A stretch of 64,000 bases of DNA from Roseovarius sp. MMSF_3281 (GTDB lineage: Bacteria > Pseudomonadota > Alphaproteobacteria > Rhodobacterales > Rhodobacteraceae): NCBI RefSeq assembly GCF_030733685.1, contig NZ_JASHIM010000018.1, forward strand, positions 1 to 64,000, read 5' to 3'. The notes below the pieces were generated by a model. That model was not told the origin of the DNA. It did not search any database and was given only the letters and a program-made list of their open reading frames with translations. Both the position numbers and the translations under genes were made by a program. Positions 26,143 to 35,286 of this stretch are shown here, one piece after another (the stretch's first letter is position 1; each line of letters starts with the position of its first letter).

Positions 26143-27468
26143 ATGGCCGATCCGAAAAAACTTTTTATTAAGACCTACGGCTGCCAGATGAACGTTTACG
26201 ACAGTGAACGCATGGCCGAGGCCATGGGCGGCGCGGGGTATGTCGAAACCAACAGCCCCGATGACGCCGATATGATCCTGCTCAACACCTGTCATATCCG
26301 CGAAAAGGCCGCCGAGAAGGTCTATTCCGAACTGGGCCGCTTCCGCAGCCTCAAGGATGAAAACCCCGATCTGAAAATCGGCGTGGCGGGCTGCGTGGCA
26401 CAGGCCGAGGGCGAAGAAATCATGCGCCGTCAACCGCTTGTGGACATGGTCGTCGGCCCGCAAAGCTATCACCGCCTGCCACAGATGGAGGCCAAGGCCC
26501 GCGAGGGCAAGAAGGCGCTCGATACCGATTTCCCGCTGGATGACAAGTTCGAGACCCTGAAAAACCGCCCCAAGGCGAAACGCGGCCCCACCGCCTTCCT
26601 GACCGTGCAGGAAGGTTGCGACAAGTTTTGCGCCTTCTGCGTGGTCCCTTATACCCGCGGGGCCGAGGTCAGCCGCCCCGCCACCCGTATTCTCGACGAG
26701 GCCCGCGACCTGGTCGACCGCGGCGTGCGCGAAATCACCCTGCTGGGTCAGAACGTCAACGCCTACCACGGCGAAGGCCCCGACGGAAACGATTGGAGCC
26801 TTGCACGCCTGATCTGGGCCCTCAACGACATCGACGGGCTTGAACGTATCCGCTTCACCACCTCGCACCCCAACGACATGGACGAGGCCCTGATCGAAGC
26901 GCATGGGACATGCGAAAAACTCATGCCCTACCTGCACTTGCCGGTGCAATCGGGCAGCGACCGCATCCTGAAACGGATGAACCGCAAGCACACCGCCGAA
27001 AGCTATATCCGCCTGATCGAACGCATCCGCGCCGCGCGCCCCGATATCCTGATGTCGGGCGATTTCATCGTCGGCTTCCCCGAGGAAACCGATGCCGATT
27101 TCCAGGCCACAATGGACCTGATCGAAGAGGTGAAATACGGCTACGCCTTCTCGTTCAAATATTCCACCCGTCCCGGCACCCCGGCGGCGGAACGCGCGCA
27201 GCTTGACGAGGATGTGAAATCAGACCGCCTTTACCGCCTGCAAGAGCGGATCACCCACCACCAACGCGCCATACAGGACGCCATGGTCGGCCGCGAGGTC
27301 AGCGTTCTGTTCGAAAAACCCGGTCGGCTTGAGGGGCAGATGGTCGGCAAATCCGAATACCTGCACGCCGTGCACGTGGCCGATTGCACCGCCCAACCGG
27401 GCGAAATCGCCCGAGTCAAGATCGTCGAAAGCGGGTCGAACTCCCTGTCGGGTCAACTCGTGGGCTGA
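26143..27468 (+). CDS. miaB: tRNA-2-methylthio-N6-dimethylallyladenosine synthase MiaB
   Basis: A 441-residue radical SAM methylthiotransferase that adds a methylthio group to i6A37 of tRNAs. The N-terminal UPF0004 domain holds Cys14, Cys50 and Cys84 for one 4Fe-4S cluster; the radical SAM motif CDKFCAFC gives Cys159, 163 and 166; a TRAM domain ends the protein. ATG 26143 is preferred because the AGGAG site at 26128-26132 is 10 bases upstream, whereas ATG 26134 would be only 1 base away. Confidence 0.96.
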   Translation: MADPKKLFIKTYGCQMNVYDSERMAEAMGGAGYVETNSPDDADMILLNTCHIREKAAEKVYSELGRFRSLKDENPDLKIGVAGCVAQAEGEEIMRRQPLVDMVVGPQSYHRLPQMEAKAREGKKALDTDFPLDDKFETLKNRPKAKRGPTAFLTVQEGCDKFCAFCVVPYTRGAEVSRPATRILDEARDLVDRGVREITLLGQNVNAYHGEGPDGNDWSLARLIWALNDIDGLERIRFTTSHPNDMDEALIEAHGTCEKLMPYLHLPVQSGSDRILKRMNRKHTAESYIRLIERIRAARPDILMSGDFIVGFPEETDADFQATMDLIEEVKYGYAFSFKYSTRPGTPAAERAQLDEDVKSDRLYRLQERITHHQRAIQDAMVGREVSVLFEKPGRLEGQMVGKSEYLHAVHVADCTAQPGEIARVKIVESGSNSLSGQLVG

Positions 27469-27792
27469 ACCGGGCAGGGCGGGCGCCTCTGATTCCGACC
27501 GCAATCGCGTCCATCGCGGCGGGCAGGGGTTAACGATGCAGGCCCAAACCGCCGGCCTGCGCCGGATCACAGGGCCGGGCCGGGGCGCGGCCAATCCGCC
27601 CTAAGTGGACGAATTTACAAGATTTTTGGCCTTCGCCTGCCGAATTCTCGGTATAGTTAGTTATTGTTTCCACTGCCGACACAATATCTGGTGAATTTTT
27701 CTTCACATCGGTCCTAAACTTGTTAAAGTGAAAGGATAATTCGTTGAGGGCTTGTTGTTTTTCGGCCCTCGTGGGGGAAGTAAACAAGGACA
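27469..27792. other. 324-base intergenic region with likely promoter
   Basis: No gene is visible. The half nearest the OmpA-like gene is AT-rich and holds a candidate promoter (27702-27729). The GC-rich half (27490-27600) has imperfect dyads but no clear terminator. Confidence 0.5.
27702..27729 (+). promoter_or_regulatory. Candidate sigma-70 type promoter for the OmpA-like gene
   Basis: TTCACA (27702-27707) and TAAAGT (27724-27729) are separated by 16 bases in an AT-rich stretch about 65 bases before the start codon. The match is moderate. Confidence 0.35.
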
Positions 27793-28377
27793 GTGGCTGT
27801 GGTGAAAGATTTTTCCAAGACAGTTCGCAGCGTTCTGGGGGGGCTCGCTGCCGTCACCCTCGGACTTGCAGCATCGGCAGAGGCCGGTCTGGCGCAGCAA
27901 GGCCAACGCACGGTCAAGGGTGAGATTTATCAACCCGGCATCTGGGTCGATCCCGACGGGTGCGAACACTGGGTGATGGACGACGGTGTCGAAGGGTACA
28001 TGTCGCCGCACGTCAATCGCCAGGGTATCCCGGTGTGCCGTCGTGGCAATGTTTGCGGGGTGATGAACTCCGATCAGTATTTTGCCACCGACAGCGCCAA
28101 GATCAGCGTCGCGGGCCAACGCCGCCTTCAGGAATTCTTCCAGACAACCGGCGCTGTCTCTTACATCATCACCGGCCACACCGACAGCCGCGCCTCGGAC
28201 AGCTACAACATGCGGCTTTCCTATCGCCGGGCGAACTCGGTGGCGCGCGTGGCCCAAAGTGTCGGGGCGCGTATCGCCGATGTCCGCGGGTATGGCGAAC
28301 GCATGCCCAAGGCAACCAACAACACAGCGGCGGGCATGCAGAAAAACCGTCGCGTCGAAATCATCTGCATCAACTAG
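27793..28377 (+). CDS. Secreted OmpA-domain protein with a GIWVDP-type cysteine domain
   Basis: A 194-residue exported protein. A Sec signal-like segment ends near residue 35 (LAAVTLGLAASAEAGLAQQ). A small domain at 49-82 carries Cys57 and Cys82 and the wording GIWVDPDGCEHW. The C-terminal OmpA-like peptidoglycan-binding domain (about 95-194) is clear from ITGHTDSRASDSYNM and GYGERMP. It probably sits in the periplasm and grips the cell wall. The start is GTG 27793, or GTG 27802 with better spacing to AAGGA. The next gene repeats the small domain. Confidence 0.85.
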   Translation: MAVVKDFSKTVRSVLGGLAAVTLGLAASAEAGLAQQGQRTVKGEIYQPGIWVDPDGCEHWVMDDGVEGYMSPHVNRQGIPVCRRGNVCGVMNSDQYFATDSAKISVAGQRRLQEFFQTTGAVSYIITGHTDSRASDSYNMRLSYRRANSVARVAQSVGARIADVRGYGERMPKATNNTAAGMQKNRRVEIICIN

Positions 28378-28388
28378 GGGGCGGTCCA

Positions 28389-28694
28389 ATGACATATTTG
28401 AAACTCATGCTTGCCGTGCCCGTTGCCGGGCTTCTGGCCGCCTGCGATGCAGGCCCCAACAAGGCCTATGACCGCCAGCTTTTTGATCGTGACCACCTCA
28501 GCACTATGAATGCAGGTATCTGGGTCGATCCCAACGGCTGCGATCACTGGATCATCGACGACGGGGTCGAAGGCTATCTTTCGCAACGGCTCGACAAATA
28601 CGGCAAACCGGTATGCTCCGGTACGGCCCCGCCGACCGTCGCCACCGGCGATTTCAAGCAAGGCTCCACAGGCATGATCGGGGATCCGATCTAA
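28389..28694 (+). CDS. Small lipoprotein sharing the GIWVDP-type domain
   Basis: A 101-residue lipoprotein: the signal peptide ends in the lipobox LLAAC with Cys19 as the lipidated residue. Residues 43-76 repeat the domain of the upstream OmpA-like protein, with 22 of 34 positions identical and both cysteines conserved at the same 25-residue spacing (Cys51, Cys76). The start is ATG 28389, 11 bases after the upstream stop, so the two are one operon. The function is unknown; envelope location is inferred. Confidence 0.8.
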   Translation: MTYLKLMLAVPVAGLLAACDAGPNKAYDRQLFDRDHLSTMNAGIWVDPNGCDHWIIDDGVEGYLSQRLDKYGKPVCSGTAPPTVATGDFKQGSTGMIGDPI

Positions 28695-28721
28695 GGTGGT
28701 GCCGCATGCATATGCTATTGG

Positions 28722-28755
28722 AAACAGCCGCAGGGTCACGTCCTGCGGCTGTTTT
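28722..28755 (+). terminator. Rho-independent terminator after the lipoprotein gene
   Basis: A perfect stem of 13 bp (28722-28734 with 28742-28754), loop of 7 bases, followed by TTTTC. It closes the two-gene envelope operon. Confidence 0.88.
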
Positions 28756-28850
28756 CGTCTCAAATCCATGACATTTCACCACCCGCCCTTGCGCCCACCT
28801 GCGCAACTTGGCACCCTTTTCCCCAAAAGCTGCCAACCTTGGAGATCTGA

Positions 28851-29861
28851 TTGAACACCACCGTGTTGCCTCCCGCCGAAGATGCCCTGCACGAAGCGGC
28901 CATTGAATTTCCCGACAACCGTCTTTTGATCGACCTTTGCGGCGAATACGACCGCAACCTTGCCGACATCGAACAGAAGATGGGCGTGCAGATCCTGCGC
29001 CGGGGCAACCAGCTTGTCGTCATGGGGGACCAGGCGGCGGCAAAGGAAACCGTCGAGGTTCTGACGGCCCTCTACCAACGCTTGGAGACCGGCAAGCCGG
29101 TCGAGGCGGCGGATGTCGACCGCGAATTGCGTATGGACACCACCGACGATGACACCGGCACCCGCGATGGCGACCAGCTTGAGATGTTCAAGGGCGGCCG
29201 GGTCGAGATCAAGACCCGCAAGAAACTGGTCGAACCGCGCACCGATGCGCAAAAGGCCTATGTCCAATCGCTCTTCGGCAATGAACTGGCCTTCGGCATC
29301 GGCCCGGCGGGCACCGGCAAGACCTATCTCGCCGTGGCGGTGGGGGTGTCGATGTTCATTGAGGGCCATGTCGATCGGATCATCCTGTCGCGCCCCGCGG
29401 TTGAGGCAGGCGAGAAACTGGGTTACCTGCCGGGCGACATGAAAGACAAGGTCGATCCCTACATGCAGCCGCTTTACGACGCGCTGAACGACTTTCTGCC
29501 CGGCAAGCAACTGGCCAAGCTGATCGAGGAAAAGCGCATCGAGATCGCGCCGCTGGCCTTCATGCGGGGCCGGACACTGGCCAATGCCTTTGTCGTTCTG
29601 GACGAGGCGCAAAACGCCACCTCCATGCAGATGAAGATGTTCCTGACACGGCTGGGCGAAGGCTCGCGCATGGTCATCACCGGCGACCGAAGCCAGGTCG
29701 ACCTGCCGCGCGGTGTGACCTCCGGGTTGCACGACGCCGAACGCCTGCTGAAATCCATCCCCAACATCGCCTTCAACTATTTCTCGGCCCGCGACGTCGT
29801 CCGCCACCCGCTGGTGGCCGCGATCATCGAGGCCTACGACAAGGATAACCCCGCAGGTTGA
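28851..29861 (+). CDS. PhoH-family ATPase
   Basis: A 336-residue PhoH-like protein (PhoH/YbeZ). It has Walker A GPAGTGKT near residue 150, Walker B VVLDEAQNA, and the family motifs LSRPAVEAGEKLGYLPGD and TGDRSQVDLPRG. These are RNA-associated ATPases that work with YbeY, whose gene follows. The start is TTG 28851: GGAG lies 6 bases upstream and no ATG in frame is near, so this non-ATG start is well supported. Confidence 0.92.
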   Translation: MNTTVLPPAEDALHEAAIEFPDNRLLIDLCGEYDRNLADIEQKMGVQILRRGNQLVVMGDQAAAKETVEVLTALYQRLETGKPVEAADVDRELRMDTTDDDTGTRDGDQLEMFKGGRVEIKTRKKLVEPRTDAQKAYVQSLFGNELAFGIGPAGTGKTYLAVAVGVSMFIEGHVDRIILSRPAVEAGEKLGYLPGDMKDKVDPYMQPLYDALNDFLPGKQLAKLIEEKRIEIAPLAFMRGRTLANAFVVLDEAQNATSMQMKMFLTRLGEGSRMVITGDRSQVDLPRGVTSGLHDAERLLKSIPNIAFNYFSARDVVRHPLVAAIIEAYDKDNPAG

Positions 29862-29887
29862 CGGCCTGCGCAAAACCCGCCAAAGCC

Positions 29888-29936
29888 TTTTCTTCTTTTC
29901 GCAAATATCCCGGGGGTCCGGGGGCTGGCCCCCGGC
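29888..29936 (+). repeat. Dispersed GC-rich 3' element, copy 3
   Basis: The copy closest to copy 1 (read on the opposite strand): TTTCTTCTTTTC, then AAATATCC, then GGGGGTCC, then a perfect 8-bp hairpin CCGGGGGC/GCCCCCGG (29918-29925 with 29928-29935). It lies between the PhoH-type gene and ybeY, in the same orientation to the upstream gene as the other copies. Confidence 0.75.
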
Positions 29937-29945
29937 AGTTGCCAG

Positions 29946-30443
29946 ATGCTCACCGATACATTGATTGAGGATGCCCGCTGGCAAGAGGCCGGGCTGGGTG
30001 ACCTTGCCGAAGCCGCCGCGCGAGCCACGCTGGCGCATCTCGGCCTGGCCCCGGCGGATTGGGAAGTCGCCGTGCTGGCCTGTGATGACGCGCGCATCGC
30101 CACGCTCAATGCCGCGTTTCGCGAAAGGCCCACCCCCACCAATGTGCTCAGCTGGCCTGAAACCGATCTGGCGCCCGCGGCCCCGGGCGCCGTTCCCGAA
30201 AAGCCCCCGCAAGGGGGCGACGAGGGGCCGCAGCACCTTGGCGATATCGCCATCGCCTATGACACCTGCGCCCGCGAGGCCGCGGAACAGGGCAAACCCA
30301 TGGCCGATCACGTTACCCATTTGCTGGTCCATGGTACGCTTCACCTGCTGGGCTACGATCATATCCGTGACGAAGATGCCACTTTGATGGAAGCAACCGA
30401 AGTGGCCATACTTGGCAAACTGGGCCTTGGTGACCCATATTAA
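29946..30443 (+). CDS. ybeY: Endoribonuclease YbeY (rRNA maturation factor)
   Basis: A 165-residue zinc-dependent RNase needed for 16S rRNA 3' maturation and ribosome quality control. The zinc-binding motif H-x3-H-x5-H is visible in [15 protein letters not shown]. The start ATG 29946 lies next to the GC-rich element, which may influence translation. It follows the PhoH-type gene and precedes the CorC-like gene, the usual order in proteobacteria. Confidence 0.95.
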   Translation: MLTDTLIEDARWQEAGLGDLAEAAARATLAHLGLAPADWEVAVLACDDARIATLNAAFRERPTPTNVLSWPETDLAPAAPGAVPEKPPQGGDEGPQHLGDIAIAYDTCAREAAEQGKPMADHVTHLLVHGTLHLLGYDHIRDEDATLMEATEVAILGKLGLGDPY

Positions 30444-30488
30444 GCTTTGACCGGGGGCCGCGCCCCCTTAACCTGGACGAAAGAGACA

Positions 30489-31406
30489 ATGGGCGACAGT
30501 ACCGAAGACTCCTCTAACGCAGCGCAACGCGCGCAGCCCCAAGGGCAGGACGAGCACGATCACCACGATCACCACGACGAAGACCAGGGCGGGTTTTTCC
30601 GCCGCATCATCGGGGTTCTGACCCCCGGCGAGGACGACGCCCAAGGCGACGACATCGACCCCGACAGCCGCCGCCCCGCCAACGCCGGCCCCGGCATGGG
30701 CAACCTGCGCGACATGGCGGTCGAGGATGTCGCCATCCCCAAGGCCGATATCGTCTCGGTCCCCTCCGATACCTCGAAAGACAACCTGGTGCAGGTCTTC
30801 CGCGACAGCGGCATGACCCGCCTGCCGGTCTACGAGGGCACCCTCGACAGCCCCATCGGCATGGTCCACCTCAAGGATTTCGCCCTCAAGCACGGTTTCA
30901 ACGGCAAGGGCGGGCGCTTCTCGCTCAAGGATACCCTGCGCCCGCTGCTTTACGTGCCGCCCTCCATGCCCATCGGCGTGCTCTTGCAGAAAATGCAAAG
31001 CGAACGGCAGCACATGGCGCTGGTCATCGACGAATACGGCGGGGTGGACGGCCTTGTAACCATCGAAGACCTGATCGAACAGGTGGTCGGCGAAATCGAA
31101 GACGAACACGACATCGACGACGATCAATACTGGACACGCGAACGCCCCGGCACCTACCTCGCGCTGGCCAAAACCCCGCTTGAGGAATTCGAAGAGGAAA
31201 TCGGCCAGTCGCTGACCGACACCGAGGAGGTCGACGAGGAAGAAATCGATACCCTGGGCGGGCTGGTCTTCATGCTTCTGGGCCGGGTGCCGGTGCGCGG
31301 CGAGGTGGTCGAACACCCCGCCGGTGTCTCCATCGAGGTGACCGAGGCCGACCCCCGCCGCATCAAGCGCCTGCGCGTCCGCATGCCCGAGGCACAGGAT
31401 GGCTAA
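30489..31406 (+). CDS. CorC/HlyC-family CBS-domain protein
   Basis: A 305-residue cytoplasmic protein with a pair of CBS domains (about residues 65-190) and a CorC_HlyC domain (about 210-300). The family is linked to magnesium/cobalt export or transporter regulation. The N-terminus carries a His/Asp-rich run (DEHDHHDHHDEDQ, about 21-33) that could bind metal. It has no membrane domain, unlike longer family members. Start ATG 30489. lnt begins 3 bases after its stop. Confidence 0.9.
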   Translation: MGDSTEDSSNAAQRAQPQGQDEHDHHDHHDEDQGGFFRRIIGVLTPGEDDAQGDDIDPDSRRPANAGPGMGNLRDMAVEDVAIPKADIVSVPSDTSKDNLVQVFRDSGMTRLPVYEGTLDSPIGMVHLKDFALKHGFNGKGGRFSLKDTLRPLLYVPPSMPIGVLLQKMQSERQHMALVIDEYGGVDGLVTIEDLIEQVVGEIEDEHDIDDDQYWTRERPGTYLALAKTPLEEFEEEIGQSLTDTEEVDEEEIDTLGGLVFMLLGRVPVRGEVVEHPAGVSIEVTEADPRRIKRLRVRMPEAQDG

Positions 31407-31409
31407 GCC

Positions 31410-32948
31410 ATGCCCGACGTCCCCGCCGCCGCCCCGCGCCTGAGCGAAAGGGCCGCCGCCCTGCGCCCCCGCTGGCGCTGGGCGCTGCTATTCGCGCTCG
31501 GGGCCGTGGCGGCCACGGGGCAGGCGCCCTTGGGTCTCTGGTGGCTCTCGATCCCCGCCTTTGCCGCCTGCCTTGCGATCCTGCCCGCGCTGCCCGACTG
31601 GCGCGCGGCGGCCTGGGGCGGGTGGGCGATGGGCGCGGGCTATTTCGCGCTTGCGCTCAACTGGATCGTGGAACCTTTCCTTGTCGACGCCGCGCGCCAC
31701 GCGTGGATGGCCCCCTTTGCGCTTTTCGGCCTTGCCGGCGGCCTTGCGCTGTTCTGGGCGCTGGCCGCCGGGCTGTCGCGCCGCCTGCGTGGCGGCGCGC
31801 TGGGCCTTGCCTGCGCCCTCACCCTGTCCGAGGCCCTGCGCGGCACCGTTCTGACCGGCTTTCCATGGGCGCAGCCGGGCCACGCGCTGATCGACAGCGC
31901 GCTTTTGCCGCTGGCCGCGCTTACAGGGCCGCTTGGCCTTACCTTCGCGCTTCTGGGCAGCGCCACGGCCTTGGGCGCGCTGCTCACTGGCCCGCGCCTG
32001 CCCGGCGCGCTGGGCCTTGCGGCCTTTGCCGCGCTTTTTGCCGTGGCGGGCCAACTGCCCCCCGCGCCCGCCACACCCCAGGACGCGCCCACCGTTCGCC
32101 TGGTCCAGCCCAACGCGCCCCAGCACCAAAAATGGGACCCGGCCCATATCCAGACCTTCTTTGACCGCCAGATCGCCTTTACCGCGGAACCGGGGCAGGG
32201 CGGCCACGCCCGCCCCGATCTCATCGTCTGGCCCGAAACCGCGGTGCCGGTGCTTCTCAACAACGCAGAACCTACCCTCGACGGGATCGCCCGCGCCGCC
32301 CAGGGCGCGCCCGTGGTCCTTGGCCTTCAACGGCACGACGACCGGCGGCTTTACAACTCCCTCGTGGCGCTGGATGCCTCGGGCCGGGTCAGCGCACTTT
32401 ACGACAAGCACCACCTTGTGCCCTTCGGCGAATATATCCCCTTCGGCGACCAGCTGCAGAAAATCGGTATCACCGCCTTTGCCGCGCAACGCGGCAACGG
32501 CTATTCTCCGGGGCCCGGCGCACAGGTGATCGACCTTGGGCCAGCCGGGTTTGCCCTGCCGCTCATCTGTTACGAAGGTGTCTTTCCGCAGGATGTGCGC
32601 GCCGCCCCCCGGCGCGCCGATGTCATGCTTCTGGTCACCAATGACGCATGGTTCGGCGAAAACTCCGGCCCCTATCAGCACCTCGCCCAGGCCCGCCTGC
32701 GCAGCGCCGAGATGGGCCTGCCGATGATCCGTGTGGCCAATACCGGGGTCTCGGCCATGATCGACGCACGCGGGCAGATCACCGCGCAGATCCCCCTGAA
32801 CAAGGCCGGGTGGCGCGACGCGGCCCTGCCGCCCCCCATGGCCCCCACACCCTATGCTCGCATGGGCGACCTGCCCATGCTTGCCGCACTGCTGGCCCTC
32901 ATGGTCCTGTGCTGCCTTTATCCCGTGCTTGGGCGCAGGGGGACTTAG
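31410..32948 (+). CDS. lnt: Apolipoprotein N-acyltransferase
   Basis: A 512-residue inner-membrane enzyme that adds the third acyl chain to lipoproteins. About 200 N-terminal residues form several membrane helices; a nitrilase domain follows. The catalytic triad is seen as Glu in VWPETAVP, Lys in YDKHHLVPFGEYIP and Cys in ICYEGVFP. The order ybeY-corC-lnt is a known conserved cluster. It is transcribed with the CorC-like gene, 3 bases apart. Confidence 0.95.
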   Translation: MPDVPAAAPRLSERAAALRPRWRWALLFALGAVAATGQAPLGLWWLSIPAFAACLAILPALPDWRAAAWGGWAMGAGYFALALNWIVEPFLVDAARHAWMAPFALFGLAGGLALFWALAAGLSRRLRGGALGLACALTLSEALRGTVLTGFPWAQPGHALIDSALLPLAALTGPLGLTFALLGSATALGALLTGPRLPGALGLAAFAALFAVAGQLPPAPATPQDAPTVRLVQPNAPQHQKWDPAHIQTFFDRQIAFTAEPGQGGHARPDLIVWPETAVPVLLNNAEPTLDGIARAAQGAPVVLGLQRHDDRRLYNSLVALDASGRVSALYDKHHLVPFGEYIPFGDQLQKIGITAFAAQRGNGYSPGPGAQVIDLGPAGFALPLICYEGVFPQDVRAAPRRADVMLLVTNDAWFGENSGPYQHLAQARLRSAEMGLPMIRVANTGVSAMIDARGQITAQIPLNKAGWRDAALPPPMAPTPYARMGDLPMLAALLALMVLCCLYPVLGRRGT

Positions 32949-32990
32949 CGATTGACGCCACTGGCCCTTCGGCGTAACCACGCCTGAACC

Positions 32991-33035
32991 CCGTCACAAC
33001 GGCTTCCTGGCGTGACGGCAGACATTAATGGAGCA
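32991..33035 (+). ncRNA. SAM/SAH riboswitch in the metK leader
   Basis: The leader right before metK matches the small SAM/SAH riboswitch class known from Rhodobacterales metK genes. A 7-bp stem CCGTCAC/GTGACGG (32991-32997 with 33012-33018) closes a loop ACAACGGCTTCCTGGC-like in content, and the loop TTCC can pair with GGAG at 33030-33033, which is the ribosome site of metK. Binding of SAM or SAH to this pseudoknot would hide the site and reduce translation. Confidence 0.92.
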
Positions 33036-33041
33036 CCTTAC

Positions 33042-34208
33042 ATGTCCCGACAGAACTATATCTTCACCTCCGAATCCGTCTCGGAGGGCCACCCCGACAA
33101 GGTCTGCGACCGGATTTCCGACGCCATCCTCGATGCCTTCCTCGAAGAAGAGGCCAACGCCCGCGTCGCCGCCGAAACCTTCGCCACCTCGGGCATGGTC
33201 GTCATCGGGGGCGAGGTGGGCCTCTCGGATCAGGACAAGCTGCGCAACTACATGGGCCGGATTCAGCAGATCGCCCGCGATTGCATCCGCGATATCGGCT
33301 ATGAACAGGAACAGTTCCACTGGAACACCTGCCACGTGCTGAATTTCCTGCACGAACAATCCGCCCATATCGCCCAAGGCGTCGATCGCGACGGGGCAGG
33401 GGATCAGGGCATCATGTTCGGCTATGCCACCAATGAAACCGACGCGCTCATGCCCGCGCCGATCCAGTTTTCACACGCCATCCTGCGCCGTCTGGCCGAG
33501 GCGCGCAAATCCGGGGCCGAACCCACCCTGCGCCCCGATGCCAAAAGCCAGATTTCCCTGCGCTACGAAGATGGCAAGCCGGTCGAGGTCACCCAGATCG
33601 TGCTGTCCACCCAACACGAAAGCGAAAACCAGAACAGCGACGACATCCGCGCCATCGTCGAGCCTTACATTCGCGAGGTTCTGCCCGCCGAGTGGATCAA
33701 CGACAAAACCGAATGGTGGGTGAACCCCACCGGCACCTTCGTCATCGGCGGTCCCGATGGCGATGCGGGCCTTACCGGGCGCAAGATCATCGTCGATACC
33801 TACGGTGGCGCCGCGCCGCACGGGGGCGGGGCCTTCTCCGGCAAGGACCCTACGAAGGTCGACCGCTCGGCGGCCTATGCCGCGCGCTATCTGGCCAAGA
33901 ACGTCGTCGCCGCCGGCATGGCCGAGCGTTGCACCCTGCAACTTTCCTACGCCATCGGTGTCGCCAAGCCGCTGTCGATCTACGTGGATACCCACGGCAC
34001 CGGCGAAGTGGACGAATCGCAGATCGAAAAGGCCATTCGCCAATCCATGGATCTCACCCCGCGCGGCATCCGCGAGGCGCTGGATCTTAACAAACCGATC
34101 TACCAGCGTACGGCGGCCTATGGTCACTTCGGCCGCGAACCCGAGGCCGATGGCGGGTTCAGTTGGGAACGCACCGATCTGGTCGAGACCCTCAAGAAAG
34201 CCGTGTGA
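33042..34208 (+). CDS. metK: S-adenosylmethionine synthetase
   Basis: A 388-residue enzyme making SAM from methionine and ATP. The start ATG 33042 ([16 protein letters not shown]) is preceded by GGAG, which is part of the riboswitch; an upstream GTG at 33012 lies inside the riboswitch stem and is rejected. Motifs include [22 protein letters not shown], the P-loop-like [16 protein letters not shown] and the C-terminal AYGHFGRE. Regulation by the leader is probable feedback from SAM or SAH. Confidence 0.97.
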   Translation: MSRQNYIFTSESVSEGHPDKVCDRISDAILDAFLEEEANARVAAETFATSGMVVIGGEVGLSDQDKLRNYMGRIQQIARDCIRDIGYEQEQFHWNTCHVLNFLHEQSAHIAQGVDRDGAGDQGIMFGYATNETDALMPAPIQFSHAILRRLAEARKSGAEPTLRPDAKSQISLRYEDGKPVEVTQIVLSTQHESENQNSDDIRAIVEPYIREVLPAEWINDKTEWWVNPTGTFVIGGPDGDAGLTGRKIIVDTYGGAAPHGGGAFSGKDPTKVDRSAAYAARYLAKNVVAAGMAERCTLQLSYAIGVAKPLSIYVDTHGTGEVDESQIEKAIRQSMDLTPRGIREALDLNKPIYQRTAAYGHFGREPEADGGFSWERTDLVETLKKAV

Positions 34209-34233
34209 TTTTCGCCCGCCCCAAGTGCGTTTC

Positions 34234-34309
34234 GTACGACTTGTACGTTTCTCCTTCGGGGCGAGGCGATTTTCGTACAAAACTCGCGTACAAAACGTAC
34301 GAGTCGTAC
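34234..34309 (+). promoter_or_regulatory. GTAC-rich 16-bp hairpin between metK and trmB
   Basis: An inverted repeat with 15 of 16 matches (34234-34249 with 34294-34309; the odd pair would be a G-U in RNA) encloses a 44-base loop that itself holds smaller dyads. Six GTAC tetramers occur at 34234, 34243, 34275, 34288, 34297 and 34306, several 9 bases apart. It ends 7 bases before trmB. Possible roles: a leader structure for trmB, a processing site, or a protein-binding array. Confidence 0.6.
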
Positions 34310-34316
34310 AGAATTC

Positions 34317-35033
34317 ATGAGCTCTGATAAGCATCCCTCCGGCGCCCCGTGGCGCAACTTTTATGGCCGTTTCAAGGGCAAGGGCCTGCGTAAATCGCAA
34401 GAGGCCTACCTTGACGAAGACCTTGCCAAATTGTCCCCCGGGGCGGTCGGCTGGGACGTGAACCCCGAACGGGAACCCGTTGATTTATCATCGCTTTTCG
34501 GGGATCGCGATGTCTGGCTCGAGGTTGGGTTCGGCGGTGGCGAACACATGGTTCACCAGGCCGTGCAGAACCCGGGCGTGGGGTTCATCGGCTGTGAGCC
34601 TTATATCAACGGCGTCGCCATGCTCTTGGGCAAGATACGCGACTCCGGGGCGCAAAATATTGCGGTCCACCCCGGTGACGCCCGCGATATGTTCGATGTT
34701 CTGCCCGCCGAAAGCATTTCCCGCGCCTTCCTTTTGTACCCTGATCCCTGGCCCAAGAAACGCCACCACCGCCGCCGTTTCGTCACGCCCGAACATCTGG
34801 AGCCGCTCTCTAAGGTGTTGAAAAAAGGAGCAATTTTTCGTGTGGCCACGGATATTCCCGACTATGTCCGCCAAACCTTGGAGCAGGTGCCGCGCCACGG
34901 GTTCGAATGGCTGGCCGAGCGCCCGGAAGATTGGCGAACCCCTTGGAATGATTGGATTTCTACCCGGTACGAGCAAAAAGCCCTGCGCGAAGGCCGGGTG
35001 CCGCACTACCTGACGTTTCGTAAGACGGGATGA
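34317..35033 (+). CDS. trmB: tRNA (guanine-N7-)-methyltransferase TrmB
   Basis: A 238-residue SAM-dependent methyltransferase forming m7G46 in tRNAs. The SAM site is seen in LEVGFGGGEHM and the family motifs FLLYPDPWPKKRHHRRRF and TDIPDYV are intact. The start ATG 34317 has no clear ribosome site and lies just behind the GTAC-rich hairpin, so the leader may shape its expression. It uses SAM, the product of the neighbouring metK. Confidence 0.95.
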   Translation: MSSDKHPSGAPWRNFYGRFKGKGLRKSQEAYLDEDLAKLSPGAVGWDVNPEREPVDLSSLFGDRDVWLEVGFGGGEHMVHQAVQNPGVGFIGCEPYINGVAMLLGKIRDSGAQNIAVHPGDARDMFDVLPAESISRAFLLYPDPWPKKRHHRRRFVTPEHLEPLSKVLKKGAIFRVATDIPDYVRQTLEQVPRHGFEWLAERPEDWRTPWNDWISTRYEQKALREGRVPHYLTFRKTG

Positions 35034-35072
35034 TGCGCGGCGGCGTCGTGAAATTCGACATGAGAAAGCCTA

Positions 35073-35139
35073 TATAATCGTGTGATATCAAAAGACTGTT
35101 GCGCAATCTTCATGCGGAATGCCTTGTGTCATTCGGCAT
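35073..35139 (+). promoter_or_regulatory. Possible -10 hexamer and hairpin upstream of clpP
   Basis: A consensus TATAAT at 35073-35078 has no good -35. It is followed by a hairpin with 9 of 10 paired bases (35112-35121 with 35130-35139). Either could belong to clpP control or to the end of the trmB message. Confidence 0.3.
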
Positions 35140-35286
35140 GTTTCCCAAGCTCACCCCAACCCGCCCAAGGGCCACGAACACAAGCCAAAACCGTCTTCGC
35201 GCCCCTTGCAGCTACCCCTATGCGCCACTAAGACTCCGTTAGCAACTGATCGCTAAAGATCCCTCCACACTTACAGGCAGGCGAAT

